DNA of 64,000 nucleotides from Curtobacterium sp. MCBA15_012 (GCF_001864935.2 NZ_CP126267.1:868001-932000); one strand, 5' to 3'. Positions 24,689 to 34,361 are shown, counted from the first letter of the stretch. Notes: generated by a model from the letters alone, not told the origin. Numbers and translations are program-made.

Positions 24689-25395
24689 GCGCCACCGAGA
24701 CGCAGCAGCGCCGGGCCCTGGTCGTCCGGGGCGGCTGGGACGGGCACATGCCGGTCGAGACCACCGACCTGTTCGTGCCGTTCCTGCGCGACCACGGGTT
24801 CGACGTCCGGGTGTCGGACTCGACCGCGGTGTACGCCGACGAGTCGGTCATGGCGGACGTCGACCTGATCGTCCAGGTCGTCACGATGTCGACCATCGCC
24901 GACGACGAGTTCGCGGGGCTGCAGCGGGCGGTGCTCGGCGGTGCCGGGCTCGCCGGGTGGCACGGCGGGATCGCGGACGCCTTCCGCAACACCGCCGACT
25001 ACCTGCACATGGTCGGCGGGCAGTTCGCGCACCACGCGGGCAAGCACCCGTCCGAGCGCACCGGCGAGCAGTCCGACAACTACATCCCGTACACGGTGCA
25101 CATCACCGAGGCCGGGCACGAGCACCCGATCACGCAGGGCATCGAGGACTTCGACCTCGTGACCGAGCAGTACTGGGTGCTCTCCGACGAGTACAACGAC
25201 GTGCTGGCGACCACCACGCAGGAGGCCCGGGACTTCGACGCCTGGAACCGCCCGGTGACCGCGCCGGCGATCTGGACCCGGCAGTGGGGGCAGGGACGTG
25301 TGTTCGTCTCGGCACCCGGACACCGGCTCGAGGTCGTCGGGTCACAGCCGCTCCGCACGATCATCGAGAGGGGACTCCTGTGGGCGAGCCGATGA
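24685..25395 (+). CDS. ThuA-like protein
   Basis: Protein of 236 aa with the ThuA-like (class I glutamine-amidotransferase-like) fold: VVRGGWDGHMPVET, GGAGLAGWHGGIADAF, an HHAGKH segment and a C-terminal GHRLEVVGSQPLRTIIERGL. ThuA proteins take part in the oxidation route of trehalose and other disaccharides through 3-keto intermediates. The ATG overlaps the preceding stop and its own stop overlaps the next ATG. It sits between two Gfo/Idh/MocA dehydrogenases, supporting a keto-glycoside role (inference). Confidence 0.9.
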   Translation: MSATETQQRRALVVRGGWDGHMPVETTDLFVPFLRDHGFDVRVSDSTAVYADESVMADVDLIVQVVTMSTIADDEFAGLQRAVLGGAGLAGWHGGIADAFRNTADYLHMVGGQFAHHAGKHPSERTGEQSDNYIPYTVHITEAGHEHPITQGIEDFDLVTEQYWVLSDEYNDVLATTTQEARDFDAWNRPVTAPAIWTRQWGQGRVFVSAPGHRLEVVGSQPLRTIIERGLLWASR

Positions 25396-26477
25396 AGGTC
25401 GGGGTCGTCGGGGTCGGCGTCATCAGCCAGCAGTACTTCGAGCACTTCCCGGCGCTGCCCGGCCTCGAGCTGACCGCGGTCGCCGACATCGACGTCGACC
25501 GGGCACGGTCGGTGGGGGCCGCCCAGGGCGTGCGCGGCACGAGCGTCGACGAGCTCATCGCCGCGGACGACGTCGACGTCGTGCTCAACCTGACGATCCC
25601 GGCCGCGCACGCCGAGGTCGCGACGCGGGCGCTCGAGGCCGGCAAGCACGTGTACGGCGAGAAGCCGCTCGCGACGTCGACGGCCGAGGCGCAGCCCGTG
25701 CTCGACCTGGCGCGACGCTCCGGCCTGCGGGTCGGCAGCGCGCCGGACACCGTGCTCGGCACCGGGATCCAGACCGCCCGGCACGCGCTCGACAGCGGTG
25801 CGATCGGCACCCCGGTCGGGGCCGCGGTGTCGTGGTCGGCGCCCGGACACGAGCTGTGGCACCCGGCGCCCGCGTTCTACTACCAGCCCGGCGGCGGCCC
25901 GCTGCTCGACATGGGGCCGTACTACCTGACGAGCCTGGTGTCGTTCTTCGGGCCGGTCGTCCGGGTGAGCGGTGCCTCGACGCGGTCGGACCGGGAGCGC
26001 ACCATCGGCACCGGCCCCGCCTCGGGCACACCGCTCCGGGTGGACGTCGACACGCACGTGGTCGCGGTCCTGGAGCACGCCGACGGCGTGGTCTCGACGC
26101 TGACGGTGTCGTTCGAGGTGTGGGCCACCCGGGCGCCGCTGTTCGAGGTGTACGGCACCGCGGGCACCCTCGGCGTCCCCGACCCGAACCGGTTCTCCGA
26201 TGCGGTGTCGATCGCCGACGCGGCCACCCGCGAGTGGCGCGAGCTGCCGACGAGCGCCGGGTACGCCGACGCCGGTCGCGGCTACGGCCTCGCCGACATG
26301 GCGCACGCGATCGCCACCGACCGTCCGCACCGGGCGTCCGGCGACCTCGCGTTCCACGTGCTCGAGGTGATGGAGGCGGTGGCCACCGCGGCCCGCGAGC
26401 ACACCGTGGTCGACGTGCGGTCGCGCGTCGACCGACCCGACACCGTGCCCGGCGGGGCCACCCCGGGGTCCTGGTGA
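25392..26477 (+). CDS. Gfo/Idh/MocA-family oxidoreductase (second of cassette)
   Basis: NAD(P)-dependent dehydrogenase of 361 aa, beginning [20 protein letters not shown], with EKPLA after GKHVYG and the C-terminal domain containing [20 protein letters not shown]. It differs clearly from the dehydrogenase two genes upstream (Tyr-rich GPYYL in place of GAHAIDL), so it is a paralogue with another substrate rather than a duplication. The ATG overlaps the thuA-like stop by 4 nt. A TIM-barrel gene follows 31 nt later. Confidence 0.92.
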   Translation: MKVGVVGVGVISQQYFEHFPALPGLELTAVADIDVDRARSVGAAQGVRGTSVDELIAADDVDVVLNLTIPAAHAEVATRALEAGKHVYGEKPLATSTAEAQPVLDLARRSGLRVGSAPDTVLGTGIQTARHALDSGAIGTPVGAAVSWSAPGHELWHPAPAFYYQPGGGPLLDMGPYYLTSLVSFFGPVVRVSGASTRSDRERTIGTGPASGTPLRVDVDTHVVAVLEHADGVVSTLTVSFEVWATRAPLFEVYGTAGTLGVPDPNRFSDAVSIADAATREWRELPTSAGYADAGRGYGLADMAHAIATDRPHRASGDLAFHVLEVMEAVATAAREHTVVDVRSRVDRPDTVPGGATPGSW

Positions 26478-26508
26478 CCCGACGCACACGCGAGGAAGGA
26501 CGACGACG

Positions 26509-27585
26509 ATGACGACGACGGACGGAACCGGCGAGACGGGCGCGAGCAGCGCCTCCCGGCCGGAGGGTGGTGCCCGGTCCACGCGACCGGTCACGCTGTT
26601 CACCGGCCAGTGGGCGGACCTGCCCTTCGAGGAGGTCGCCCGCCTGGCGGGGGAGTGGGGCTACGACGGCCTGGAGATCGCCTGCTGGGGCGACCACCTG
26701 GACGTCCGGCGCGCCGCGACGGACCCGGCGTACGTGGCGGACCGGAAGGCGGTCCTCGAGCGCAACGGGCTGCAGGTCTGGACCATCGCGAACCACCTGA
26801 CCGGCCAGGCCGTGTGCGACGACCCGATCGACCAGCGGCACGAGGACATCCTCGCGCCGCACGTGTGGGGCGACGGCGACCCCGAGGGCGTCCGGCAGCG
26901 CGCCGCCGAGGAGCTGCAGTGGACCGCCCGGGCGGCCGCGGCACTCGGCGTCTCGACCGTCACCGGGTTCACCGGATCGTCGATCTGGAAGACCGTCGCC
27001 GGGTTCCCGCCCGTGCCCCCGGGCATGATCGACGCCGGGTACCAGGACTTCCACGACCGCTGGTCGCCGATCCTCGACGTGTTCGAGGAGGTCGGGGTGC
27101 GCTTCGCACTCGAGGTGCACCCGTCCGAGATCGCCTACGACTACTGGACGGCCAAGCGGGCGCTCGAGGTGTTCGCGGACCGGCCGTCGTTCGGGTTCAA
27201 CTTCGACCCGTCGCACTTCGTGTGGCAGGACCTCGACCCGGCGGTGTTCCTCATGGACTTCGCCGAGCGGGTGTACCACGTGCACTGCAAGGAGTCGGTG
27301 AAGCAGCTCGACGGGCGCAACGGGCGGCTCGCGTCCCACCTGCCGTGGGGCGACCCCCGGCGCGGCTGGGACTTCGTCAGCGCCGGGCACGGGGACGTGC
27401 CGTGGGAGCGGGTGTTCCGCGTGCTGAACCACATCGGGTACGACGGGCCGACGAGCGTCGAGTGGGAGGACGCCGGCATGGACCGGCTCGTCGGCGGACC
27501 GGAGGCGCTCGCGTTCGTGCGGCGGCTCGGGACGATCGCGCCGCCGGACGCCGCGTTCGACGCCGCGTTCTCGCGCTCGCGCTGA
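26509..27585 (+). CDS. Sugar phosphate isomerase/epimerase-like TIM barrel
   Basis: Xylose-isomerase-like TIM-barrel protein (AP endonuclease 2 superfamily), 358 aa. Metal ligands expected of the fold are visible on the strands: Glu in [10 protein letters not shown], Asp in NFDPSHFVW, His in YHVHCKES and Glu in SVEWEDAG. Related proteins act as isomerases, epimerases, dehydratases or lyases on keto-sugars. A Thr/Glu/Gly-rich 25-residue N-terminal tail precedes the barrel; the ATG at 26509 has AGGAAGGA upstream. Last gene of the dehydrogenase-ThuA-dehydrogenase cassette, where it would process the oxidised sugar. Confidence 0.9.
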   Translation: MTTTDGTGETGASSASRPEGGARSTRPVTLFTGQWADLPFEEVARLAGEWGYDGLEIACWGDHLDVRRAATDPAYVADRKAVLERNGLQVWTIANHLTGQAVCDDPIDQRHEDILAPHVWGDGDPEGVRQRAAEELQWTARAAAALGVSTVTGFTGSSIWKTVAGFPPVPPGMIDAGYQDFHDRWSPILDVFEEVGVRFALEVHPSEIAYDYWTAKRALEVFADRPSFGFNFDPSHFVWQDLDPAVFLMDFAERVYHVHCKESVKQLDGRNGRLASHLPWGDPRRGWDFVSAGHGDVPWERVFRVLNHIGYDGPTSVEWEDAGMDRLVGGPEALAFVRRLGTIAPPDAAFDAAFSRSR

Positions 27586-27602
27586 GCCCGGGGGCGGGCG
27601 CG

Positions 27603-27709
27603 CCGGGTCGAACCGGGCGTGCCGGGTCGAACCGGGCGTGCTGGGTCGAACCGGGCGTGCTGGGTCGAACCGGGCGTACCCGGTCCGCCGGGACGACCGG
27701 GGACGCCCG
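27603..27709. repeat. 19-bp tandem repeat plus hairpin
   Basis: Four 19-bp copies of GGGTCGAACCGGGCGTGCT (27605, 27624, 27643, 27662) run into a hairpin CGGGCGTACCCGGTC/GACCGGGGACGCCCG (27671-27709, one mismatch). The hairpin arm is identical to the one at 20553-20567. It occupies the intergenic space between the TIM-barrel gene and the ROK gene. Confidence 0.75.
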
Positions 27710-27778
27710 TTCCCGCCACCCATCGCAGGCGTTCTGGGAAACTTCGTACCCACCACCACCCCGACCCCAGGAGGACCC

Positions 27779-29071
27779 ATGGCCCGACCGGCCACGACCA
27801 CGCCCGGCAACGCGGCGCGCGTCCTCCGCATCGTGCACGAGGGCGGCCCCGTCTCGCGCGCCGAGCTGACCCGGCGCACGAGCCTGAACCGCTCGACCGT
27901 GCTCGCGATCGTCGGGGAGCTCGTCGACCAGGGACTCGTGCACGAGGAGTTCCCCGTCCCGGGCGGCCCCGGCGCGGACCGCCCGAGCGCCGGCGTCGGC
28001 CGACCCAGCCCCATCGTGCGGGCGTCGGCGGACGTGGTCGCGGCGGCCGTCACGGTCGAGATCGACGCCGTCGGGGTGGCCCTCGTCGCGCTCGACGGCA
28101 CCGTGCGGGACCGGCTCGTCGAACCCCAGGCCGCCGTGCCCGGGGCCGCGGACGCCGTCGACGCGGTGGCGCGCGTGCTCGGCGTGCTGACCGCCCGGGC
28201 AGCTCCGGGCCTCCGGGTCGTCGGGGTCGGCGTCGCCGTGCCGGGGATCGTCCGCGTCGAGGACGGGGTCGTCCGCGACGCGCCGCACCTCGGCTGGCGG
28301 GACGAACCCTTCGCCGGGGTGCTCGGGGAGCGCCTCGGGCTGCCGGTCCGCGCCGCGAACGACGCGAACCTCGGCGCCTGGGCCGAACGGCTGTACGGCA
28401 GCGCGCGCGGCGTCGACGACCTCGTGTACCTGAACGGCGGGGCGAGCGGCATCGGCGGCGGGATCGTCAGCGCCGGCCGACCGTTCAGCGGGGCCGACGG
28501 GTACGCGGGCGAGCTCGGGCACACCTTCGTCGCCGCGAACGGCATCCGGTGCCACTGCGGCGCGGTGGGCTGCCTGGAGACCGAGGCGTCCCGCGACGCC
28601 CTCACCGCCGTCACCGGGACGGCGCCCGACGACCTCGACGCCCTCGCCACGGCGCTCGCCGAGGGGCGGCCCGAGGTCGAGCAGGTCGTCGACCGGCAGG
28701 TGACCGCCCTCGCGACCGCGATCCGGAACGCCGTGCACACGGTCGACCCCGAGGTCGTCGTGCTCGGCGGGTTCCTCGGCGAACTGCTCGGGCACGTCGG
28801 CGACCGCGTCGAGCACGAGGTCCGCGCGCAGACCATGGCGGCGATGACCGACCGGCTCCGGGTGGTGCCGTCGGCCCTCGGGCGGGACGTCCTGGTGCGC
28901 GGCGCCGCCGAGCTCGGCTTCGCCGACCTGCTCCGGGACGGCCAGGCCGCCGCACCGGCCGCGACCGCACCGACCACGGCCACGACGACGGCCCCGCCCG
29001 CCGTCCCGCCGACCACACCCACCACCACGTCCGACCGCGACGACGCGGTCGAGGAAGCGAGATCCGCATGA
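27779..29071 (+). CDS. ROK-family repressor, XylR-like
   Basis: Transcriptional regulator of 430 aa. The N-terminal winged helix (SRAELTRRTSLNRSTVLAIVGELVDQGLV) is followed by the ROK sugar-kinase-like domain, with VGVAVPGIV, NDANLGAWAE and the zinc-binding signature CHCGAVGCLETEAS. Such proteins repress xylose genes and respond to the sugar. The ATG at 27779 has CAGGAGGA upstream. A 45-residue Thr/Pro/Ala-rich tail ends the protein, an unusual extension. It overlaps the downstream polyol dehydrogenase by 4 nt. The probable target is the inverted repeat at 23423-23441 (inference). Confidence 0.9.
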   Translation: MARPATTTPGNAARVLRIVHEGGPVSRAELTRRTSLNRSTVLAIVGELVDQGLVHEEFPVPGGPGADRPSAGVGRPSPIVRASADVVAAAVTVEIDAVGVALVALDGTVRDRLVEPQAAVPGAADAVDAVARVLGVLTARAAPGLRVVGVGVAVPGIVRVEDGVVRDAPHLGWRDEPFAGVLGERLGLPVRAANDANLGAWAERLYGSARGVDDLVYLNGGASGIGGGIVSAGRPFSGADGYAGELGHTFVAANGIRCHCGAVGCLETEASRDALTAVTGTAPDDLDALATALAEGRPEVEQVVDRQVTALATAIRNAVHTVDPEVVVLGGFLGELLGHVGDRVEHEVRAQTMAAMTDRLRVVPSALGRDVLVRGAAELGFADLLRDGQAAAPAATAPTTATTTAPPAVPPTTPTTTSDRDDAVEEARSA

Positions 29072-30117
29072 CCACCCCGGACCAGACCCACCAGCGCGTC
29101 AGCGTGCTGCTCGGCACGCAGGACCTCACCGTCGAGGACCGCCCGGTCCCCGCGGTCGACCCGGGCGACGTGCTCGTCCGTGTCGCCGCGGTCGGCGTCT
29201 GCGGCTCCGACGTGCACTACTACCGGCACGGCCGCATCGGCGACTTCGTCGTCGAGGAGCCCCTCGTCCTCGGGCACGAGCTGTCCGGCACGATCGCCGC
29301 CGTCGGCGAGGGCGTCGACCCCGCCCGCGTCGGAGAGCGTGTCGCGATCGAACCCCAGCGTCCCTGCCACCGCTGCGCGCAGTGCCTGGCCGGCCGCTAC
29401 AACCTCTGCCCGCACATGCGCTTCTACGCGACGCCGCCGGTCGACGGCGCCTTCGCCGAGTTCGTCACGATCGAGGCCGAGTTCGCCCACACGCTGCCCG
29501 ACGCCGTGTCCTTCGAGGCCGGCGCGCTCCTCGAGCCGCTGTCCGTCGGCATCGCCGCAGCGCGCAAGGCCGGCATCGTCCCCGGTTCGAGCGTCCTCAT
29601 CGCCGGAGCCGGTCCGATCGGCATCATCTGCGCGCAGGTCGCCCGCGCGTTCGGCGCCACCCGGGTCGTCGTCAGCGACCTCGTGCCCGAGCGCCGCGAG
29701 CGCGCGCTGTCCTTCGGCGCGACCGAGGTCGTCGACCCCGTCGCGGTGGACGTCACGGCGGACATCGTGCCGGTCGACGCCTTCATCGACGCCAGCGGTG
29801 CGCCGCGCGCGGTGTCCGACGGCATCAAGGCGGTCGGCCCGGCGGGAGCGGCGGTCCTGGTCGGGCTCGGCAACTCCGAGATGGTGCTGCCCGTCGAGCA
29901 CATCCAGAACCTCGAGGTCACGGTCACCGGGATCTTCCGGTACACGAACACGTGGCCGGTGGCGATCGACCTGGTCGCCTCGGGGCAGGTCGACCTCGAC
30001 GCGCTCGTCACGGGACGCTTCGGCCTCGACGACGTCCGCGAGGCCCTCGAGAGCGACACCGACCCGGCATCGCTCAAGTCGGTCGTCTACCCGAACGGCG
30101 TCCCCACCGCCTCGTGA
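29068..30117 (+). CDS. Zinc-dependent polyol dehydrogenase (xylitol/sorbitol type)
   Basis: Medium-chain NAD-dependent alcohol dehydrogenase of 349 aa. The catalytic zinc is bound by Cys45 (GVCGSDVHYY) and His70-Glu71 (LGHELSG), the structural zinc by the cysteines of CHRCAQCLAGRYNLC, and the cofactor by GAGPIGIICAQVAR. GVCGSDVHYYRHGRIG is characteristic of sorbitol/xylitol dehydrogenases, which interconvert polyols and ketoses such as xylitol and xylulose. The ATG overlaps the ROK repressor stop, so regulator and enzyme are coupled; this fits feeding xylulose to XylB. Confidence 0.9.
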   Translation: MTTPDQTHQRVSVLLGTQDLTVEDRPVPAVDPGDVLVRVAAVGVCGSDVHYYRHGRIGDFVVEEPLVLGHELSGTIAAVGEGVDPARVGERVAIEPQRPCHRCAQCLAGRYNLCPHMRFYATPPVDGAFAEFVTIEAEFAHTLPDAVSFEAGALLEPLSVGIAAARKAGIVPGSSVLIAGAGPIGIICAQVARAFGATRVVVSDLVPERRERALSFGATEVVDPVAVDVTADIVPVDAFIDASGAPRAVSDGIKAVGPAGAAVLVGLGNSEMVLPVEHIQNLEVTVTGIFRYTNTWPVAIDLVASGQVDLDALVTGRFGLDDVREALESDTDPASLKSVVYPNGVPTAS

Positions 30118-30160
30118 CCCGCGTCCGCGACGCGACCCGCGGCCGTCGCGTCGTCACCCA

Positions 30161-30210
30161 TGGCGGACGGGAGGCCCGTGGCGGGCCCGACCCGCGCCTC
30201 CCGTCCGCCA
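30161..30210. repeat. REP-like palindrome (first of a pair)
   Basis: TGGCGGACGGGAGGC pairs with GCCTCCCGTCCGCCA; the loop is GC-rich and mostly paired. Located downstream of the polyol dehydrogenase. Confidence 0.8.
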
Positions 30211-30214
30211 CCAC

Positions 30215-30266
30215 GGGACGGACGGGAGGCGCGGCGCGGGCCCGACCCGCGCCTCCCGTCCGTCCC
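30215..30266. repeat. REP-like palindrome (second of a pair)
   Basis: GGGACGGACGGGAGGCGCGG pairs perfectly over 20 bp with its complement. Only 4 nt separate it from the preceding copy, giving a tandem pair like a bacterial interspersed mosaic element. Confidence 0.85.
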
Positions 30267-30349
30267 GCGGTCGCGCCCGGCGACCGCACCTGCCGCCGCA
30301 CCCGGACCGGGGGCACCGGAGCGACACCGCGACGCGCTACGGTTCGCGC

Positions 30350-31735
30350 ATGACCGCGACACCGGCGGCGGCAGTGCCGCAGCGCACCGACCGACGTGCC
30401 CTCGTGTCCTGGGCGCTCTGGGACTGGGGGTCCGCGGCGTTCAACGCCGTCGTCACGACCTTCGTGTTCAGCACGTACCTGGCGAGCCGCGCCTTCGTCG
30501 ACCCGCGACTCGTCGCCGCCGAGGACGGGTCCGCCGCTGCGACCCGGGCCGTCGAGCGGGAGCTCGCGCACAACGCGGCGACCGTCTCGACCGCCCTGAC
30601 GCTCGCGGGCATCGTCGTCGCGCTCGTCGCGCCCGCGGTGGGACGGCTCGCCGACTCCTCCGGACACCGGCGCCGGTCGGTGCTCATCGCGACCATCGGC
30701 ATCGCGCTGTCCATCGGGGCGATGGTCTTCGTCGCGCCGAGCCAGCCGTACCTCGTGCTCGGTGCGGCGCTGCTCGGCATCGGGACCGTCGCCTACGAGA
30801 TCGCGACCGTCGGCTACAACGCCATGCTCGGCCAGGTCGCGGCTGGGGCGAAGACCGGCCGGGTGTCGGCGATCGGCTGGGCCGCGGGGTACTTCGGCGG
30901 GATCGTGCTGCTCGTGGTGCTGCTCGTCCTGTGCATCCAGGACTTCGGCACGCCCGGGGTGGCCGGACTCCTGCAGCTGCCCGCGACCGTCGCGACCGGT
31001 CAGTGGGACGTGCGCGTCGCGATCGGCATCGCGGCCGTGTGGCTGGCGGTCAGCTCCGTGCCGCTGTTCGTCACGGTGCCCGAGGCCGCGCGCGACCAGA
31101 CCACCAGCGGCGGACTGCTGTCCGCCTACCGGGACCTGGGCCGGCACGTCGCCCGGCTCTGGCGCGAGCGGCGCAACGTGCTCGCGTTCCTGGTCGCGAG
31201 TGCCGTGTTCCGTGACGGCGTCGGCGCGGTCTTCACGTTCGGCGGCATCATCGCCGCGCAGGTCTTCGGGTTCAGCGCGTCCGAGGTGATCCTGTTCGCC
31301 ATCGTCGCCAACGTCGTGGCCGGCATCGCGACCTTCGTGTCCGGGCGGCTCGACGACCGGTTCGGGTCGCGGGCGATCATCTCCGTGTCGCTCGTCGGCC
31401 TCGTCGTGTGCGGCACCGCGGTGCTGTTCGCGGGGTCGGCGCAGAACGCGTTCTGGGTGCTCGGCCTGGCGCTGTGCGTGTTCGTCGGACCGGTGCAGTC
31501 GTCGTCCCGGGCGTACCTGGCGCGGCTCGCGACGCCGGGGCGCGAGGGGGAGTTGTTCGGCCTGTACGCGACCACCGGGCGGGCGGCGTCGTTCCTGGCG
31601 CCGGCGCTGTTCGGCGTCGCGGTGAGCGTGACCGGGTCGACGCGCTTCGGGATCCTCGGCATCGTCGTGGTGCTCGTCGCGGGGCTCGTGCTGATGGCCT
31701 TCGTGCGGCGGGAGCCGGCGGAGGCGGTGCGCTGA
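30350..31735 (+). CDS. MFS transporter, UMF1/Atg22-like
   Basis: Integral membrane protein of 461 aa with about 12 predicted helices. The N-terminal SWALWDWGSAAFNAVVTTFV is the signature of the UMF1 (Atg22-like) branch of the major facilitator superfamily, a group implicated in efflux of small metabolites such as amino acids. TACGGT at 30338-30343 lies exactly 6 nt before the ATG, so the mRNA may be leaderless; longer open frames upstream are not used. It stands alone between the xylose locus and glmU; its substrate is unknown. Confidence 0.88.
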   Translation: MTATPAAAVPQRTDRRALVSWALWDWGSAAFNAVVTTFVFSTYLASRAFVDPRLVAAEDGSAAATRAVERELAHNAATVSTALTLAGIVVALVAPAVGRLADSSGHRRRSVLIATIGIALSIGAMVFVAPSQPYLVLGAALLGIGTVAYEIATVGYNAMLGQVAAGAKTGRVSAIGWAAGYFGGIVLLVVLLVLCIQDFGTPGVAGLLQLPATVATGQWDVRVAIGIAAVWLAVSSVPLFVTVPEAARDQTTSGGLLSAYRDLGRHVARLWRERRNVLAFLVASAVFRDGVGAVFTFGGIIAAQVFGFSASEVILFAIVANVVAGIATFVSGRLDDRFGSRAIISVSLVGLVVCGTAVLFAGSAQNAFWVLGLALCVFVGPVQSSSRAYLARLATPGREGELFGLYATTGRAASFLAPALFGVAVSVTGSTRFGILGIVVVLVAGLVLMAFVRREPAEAVR

Positions 31736-31815
31736 CGGGGGCGGGCGGGCGTCGTGCGCGGGGCCGGGGCCGGCAGGGTGACACCCGTCCGGCCGGCGTG
31801 CGCCAGGATGGAGGC

Positions 31816-33252
31816 ATGACCGACCAGCGCATCGCCGTCGTCGTCCTCGCCGCCGGCCAGGGCACCCGCATGAAGTCGTCCACCCCGAAGGTGCTGCACC
31901 GCCTCGCGGGCCTGCCGCTCGTCGCGCACGTGCTCCGGACCGCCTCGACCATCGAGCCCGAGCACGTCGTCGTCGTCGTCCGGCACGAACGGGAGCGCGT
32001 CGCGGCCGAGGTCACCGAGCGTGCCCCGGGCGCGATCGTCGTCGACCAGGACGACGTCCCCGGTACCGGTCGTGCCGTCGAGGTCGCCGTGCAGGCGCTG
32101 CCCGCCGACTTCGACGGAGCGGTCGTCGTGCTCTCGGGCGACGTGCCGTTGCTCGACGCCGCGTCGTTGCGGCGGCTCGCGGACGCCCACGTCCCCAACG
32201 CAGTGACGCTCGTCAGCGCGATCGCCCCGGACCCGACCGGTCTCGGTCGGATCGTGCGCGACGCCTCCGGGGCGTTCGTCGGGGTCGTCGAGCACAAGGA
32301 CGCGACCGACGAGCAGCGCACCATCACCGAGGCCAACGCCGGCATCTACGCCTTCGACGTCACGCACCTGCGCGCGGTCCTGCCCGAGCTCACCACCGCG
32401 AACGCGCAGGGCGAGAAGTACGTCACGGACGTCCCCGCCCTCGTCGCGGCGCGCGGCGGCGTGGTCGACGTCGTCACGCTGACCGACCCGTGGCTGGTCG
32501 CCGGGATCAACGACCGCGCGCAGCTGTCCGACGCGGCACGCGAGCTCAACGCACGCATCGTCCGCCGGCACCAGCTCGCCGGGGTGACCGTGCAGGACCC
32601 CGCCACGACCTGGATCGACCTCGCCGTGACGATCGAGCCCGACGCCGAGGTCCTGCCGGGCACGCAGCTCCTCGGCGCGACCGCCATCGCCGCCGGTGCC
32701 GTCGTCGGGCCGGACACGACGCTCCGCGACACCGAGGTCGGGGCCGGCGCCACGGTGAACCGCGTCGACGCCACCCTCGCCGTCGTCGGTGCCGGTGCGT
32801 CGGTCGGCCCCTTCGCCTACCTCCGACCGGGCACGATCCTCGGCGACCAGGGCAAGATCGGCACCTTCGTCGAGACGAAGAACGCCGTGATCGGCCGCGG
32901 CAGCAAGGTGCCGCACCTGTCGTACATCGGCGACGCCGAGGTCGGTGAGGACTCGAACATCGGGGCGAACACCATCACCGCGAACTACGACGGCGTGCAC
33001 AAGCACCGCACCGAGGTCGGGTCGAACGTGCGGACCGGATCGCACAACGTCTTCGTCGCCCCCGTTAGGATTGGCGACGGGGCGTACACCGGCGCGGGTA
33101 CGACCGTCCGCAAGGACGTACCGGCCGGGTCGCTGGCCATCAGCTACGCCCCGCAGCGCAACACCGACGGATGGGTCGAGGAACACCGGCCCGGTTCGCC
33201 GGCGGCCGAGGCGGCTCGGCGCGCGCACGGCGAACAGAACACGACAGCCTGA
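31816..33252 (+). CDS. glmU: Bifunctional UDP-N-acetylglucosamine pyrophosphorylase / glucosamine-1-P acetyltransferase
   Basis: Makes UDP-GlcNAc for peptidoglycan and wall polymers in two steps. The N-terminal uridyltransferase begins VVVLAAGQGTRMKSSTPKVL, with GDVPLLDA and VEHKDAT further on. The C-terminal half is a left-handed beta-helix of hexapeptide repeats, and the acetyl-CoA region is GANTITANYDGVHKHRTEVG. Length 478 aa, normal. CAGGAT at 31804-31809 lies 6 nt before the ATG, a leaderless arrangement, although GGAGG overlaps it. It is followed 48 nt later by prs, the usual actinobacterial order. Confidence 0.97.
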   Translation: MTDQRIAVVVLAAGQGTRMKSSTPKVLHRLAGLPLVAHVLRTASTIEPEHVVVVVRHERERVAAEVTERAPGAIVVDQDDVPGTGRAVEVAVQALPADFDGAVVVLSGDVPLLDAASLRRLADAHVPNAVTLVSAIAPDPTGLGRIVRDASGAFVGVVEHKDATDEQRTITEANAGIYAFDVTHLRAVLPELTTANAQGEKYVTDVPALVAARGGVVDVVTLTDPWLVAGINDRAQLSDAARELNARIVRRHQLAGVTVQDPATTWIDLAVTIEPDAEVLPGTQLLGATAIAAGAVVGPDTTLRDTEVGAGATVNRVDATLAVVGAGASVGPFAYLRPGTILGDQGKIGTFVETKNAVIGRGSKVPHLSYIGDAEVGEDSNIGANTITANYDGVHKHRTEVGSNVRTGSHNVFVAPVRIGDGAYTGAGTTVRKDVPAGSLAISYAPQRNTDGWVEEHRPGSPAAEAARRAHGEQNTTA

Positions 33253-33300
33253 CCCGGCCGTCGGCATCGACCCCACGGGGTCAGGGAGTGAGCACCGCAC

Positions 33301-34278
33301 TTGTCCGGAATCAAGACCACCGGCCAGAAACGACTCGTCCTCGTCTCGGGACGAGCACACCCGGAGCTCTCGGAGCAGATCGCCGCCGAGCTCGGCGTCG
33401 ACCTGGTCCCGACCGACGCGCGCACCTTCGCGAACGGTGAGCTCTACGCCCGCTTCGACGAGTCGGTCCGCGGCTGCGACGCGTTCGTCATCCAGTCGCA
33501 CACCGCGCCGATCAACGAGTGGCTCATGGAGCAGCTCATCATGGTCGACGCGCTCAAGCGTGCCTCGGCGAAGCGCATCACGGTCGTCGCGCCGTTCTAC
33601 CCGTACGCCCGTCAGGACAAGAAGGGCCGCGGCCGCGAGCCGATCTCGGCCCGCCTCGTCGCCGACCTGTTCAAGGCGGCCGGCGCGCACCGCATCATGA
33701 GCGTCGACCTGCACGCCGCGCAGATCCAGGGCTTCTTCGACGGCCCCGTGGACCACCTGTTCGCGATGCCGGTGCTGCTCGAGCGCTTCAAGCAGATCCT
33801 CGACCCCGAGACGCTCACCGTCGTGTCGCCCGACATGGGGCGCGTGCGCGTGGCCGACATCTGGTCCGAGAAGCTCGGCGCGCCCCTCGCGATCATCCAC
33901 AAGCGTCGCGACCCGCTCATCCCGAACCAGGTCTCGGTGCACGAGATCGTCGGCGACGTGTCCGGTCGCGTCTGCCTGCTCGTCGACGACCTCATCGACA
34001 CGGGCCGCACGATCGCGAAGGCCGCCGAGGCCCTGAAGAACGCCGGCGCCACCGGTGTCGTCGTCGCCGCGACCCACGCCGTCTTCTCCGACCCCGCGAC
34101 CGAGCTGCTCCAGAGCAAGTTCATCGACCGCGTCGTCGTCACCGACACGCTGCCGCTGCCGATGGAGAAGCGGTGGGAGCGCCTCGAGGTGCTGCCGATC
34201 GCGCCGCTCATCGCCCGGGCCATCCACGAGGTCTTCGACGACGGCTCGGTCACCTCGATGTTCGACGGTGCGGCGTAG
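33301..34278 (+). CDS. prs: Ribose-phosphate pyrophosphokinase
   Basis: Makes phosphoribosyl pyrophosphate from ribose 5-phosphate and ATP for nucleotide, His and Trp synthesis; 325 aa. Conserved parts are ANGELYARFDESVRG, the flexible loop PYARQDKKGRGREPISA, the SVDLHAAQIQGFFDGPVDHL segment and the PRPP-binding loop DDLIDTGRTI. The start is TTG at 33301, with GGGAG 12 nt upstream; a GTG at 33288 is out of frame. Long spacing plus TTG suggests weak initiation or coupling to glmU. Confidence 0.96.
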   Translation: MSGIKTTGQKRLVLVSGRAHPELSEQIAAELGVDLVPTDARTFANGELYARFDESVRGCDAFVIQSHTAPINEWLMEQLIMVDALKRASAKRITVVAPFYPYARQDKKGRGREPISARLVADLFKAAGAHRIMSVDLHAAQIQGFFDGPVDHLFAMPVLLERFKQILDPETLTVVSPDMGRVRVADIWSEKLGAPLAIIHKRRDPLIPNQVSVHEIVGDVSGRVCLLVDDLIDTGRTIAKAAEALKNAGATGVVVAATHAVFSDPATELLQSKFIDRVVVTDTLPLPMEKRWERLEVLPIAPLIARAIHEVFDDGSVTSMFDGAA

Positions 34279-34361
34279 CGCACGGGTCCGGAGCGGTCGG
34301 GTCGGTCGATCGTGACCGCTCCGGCCCGGCGGATGCGCCGTCGCGGTCCGGTCGCGCGATC

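Noticed and set aside
25585..29901. 1438-codon minus-strand frame over the dehydrogenase, TIM-barrel, ROK and polyol dehydrogenase genes
   Set aside because: It is antisense to four well-recognised enzymes and repetitive in composition; a shadow frame.
31126..34227. 1033-codon minus-strand frame over the MFS gene, glmU and prs
   Set aside because: Antisense shadow of conserved housekeeping genes; no domain visible.
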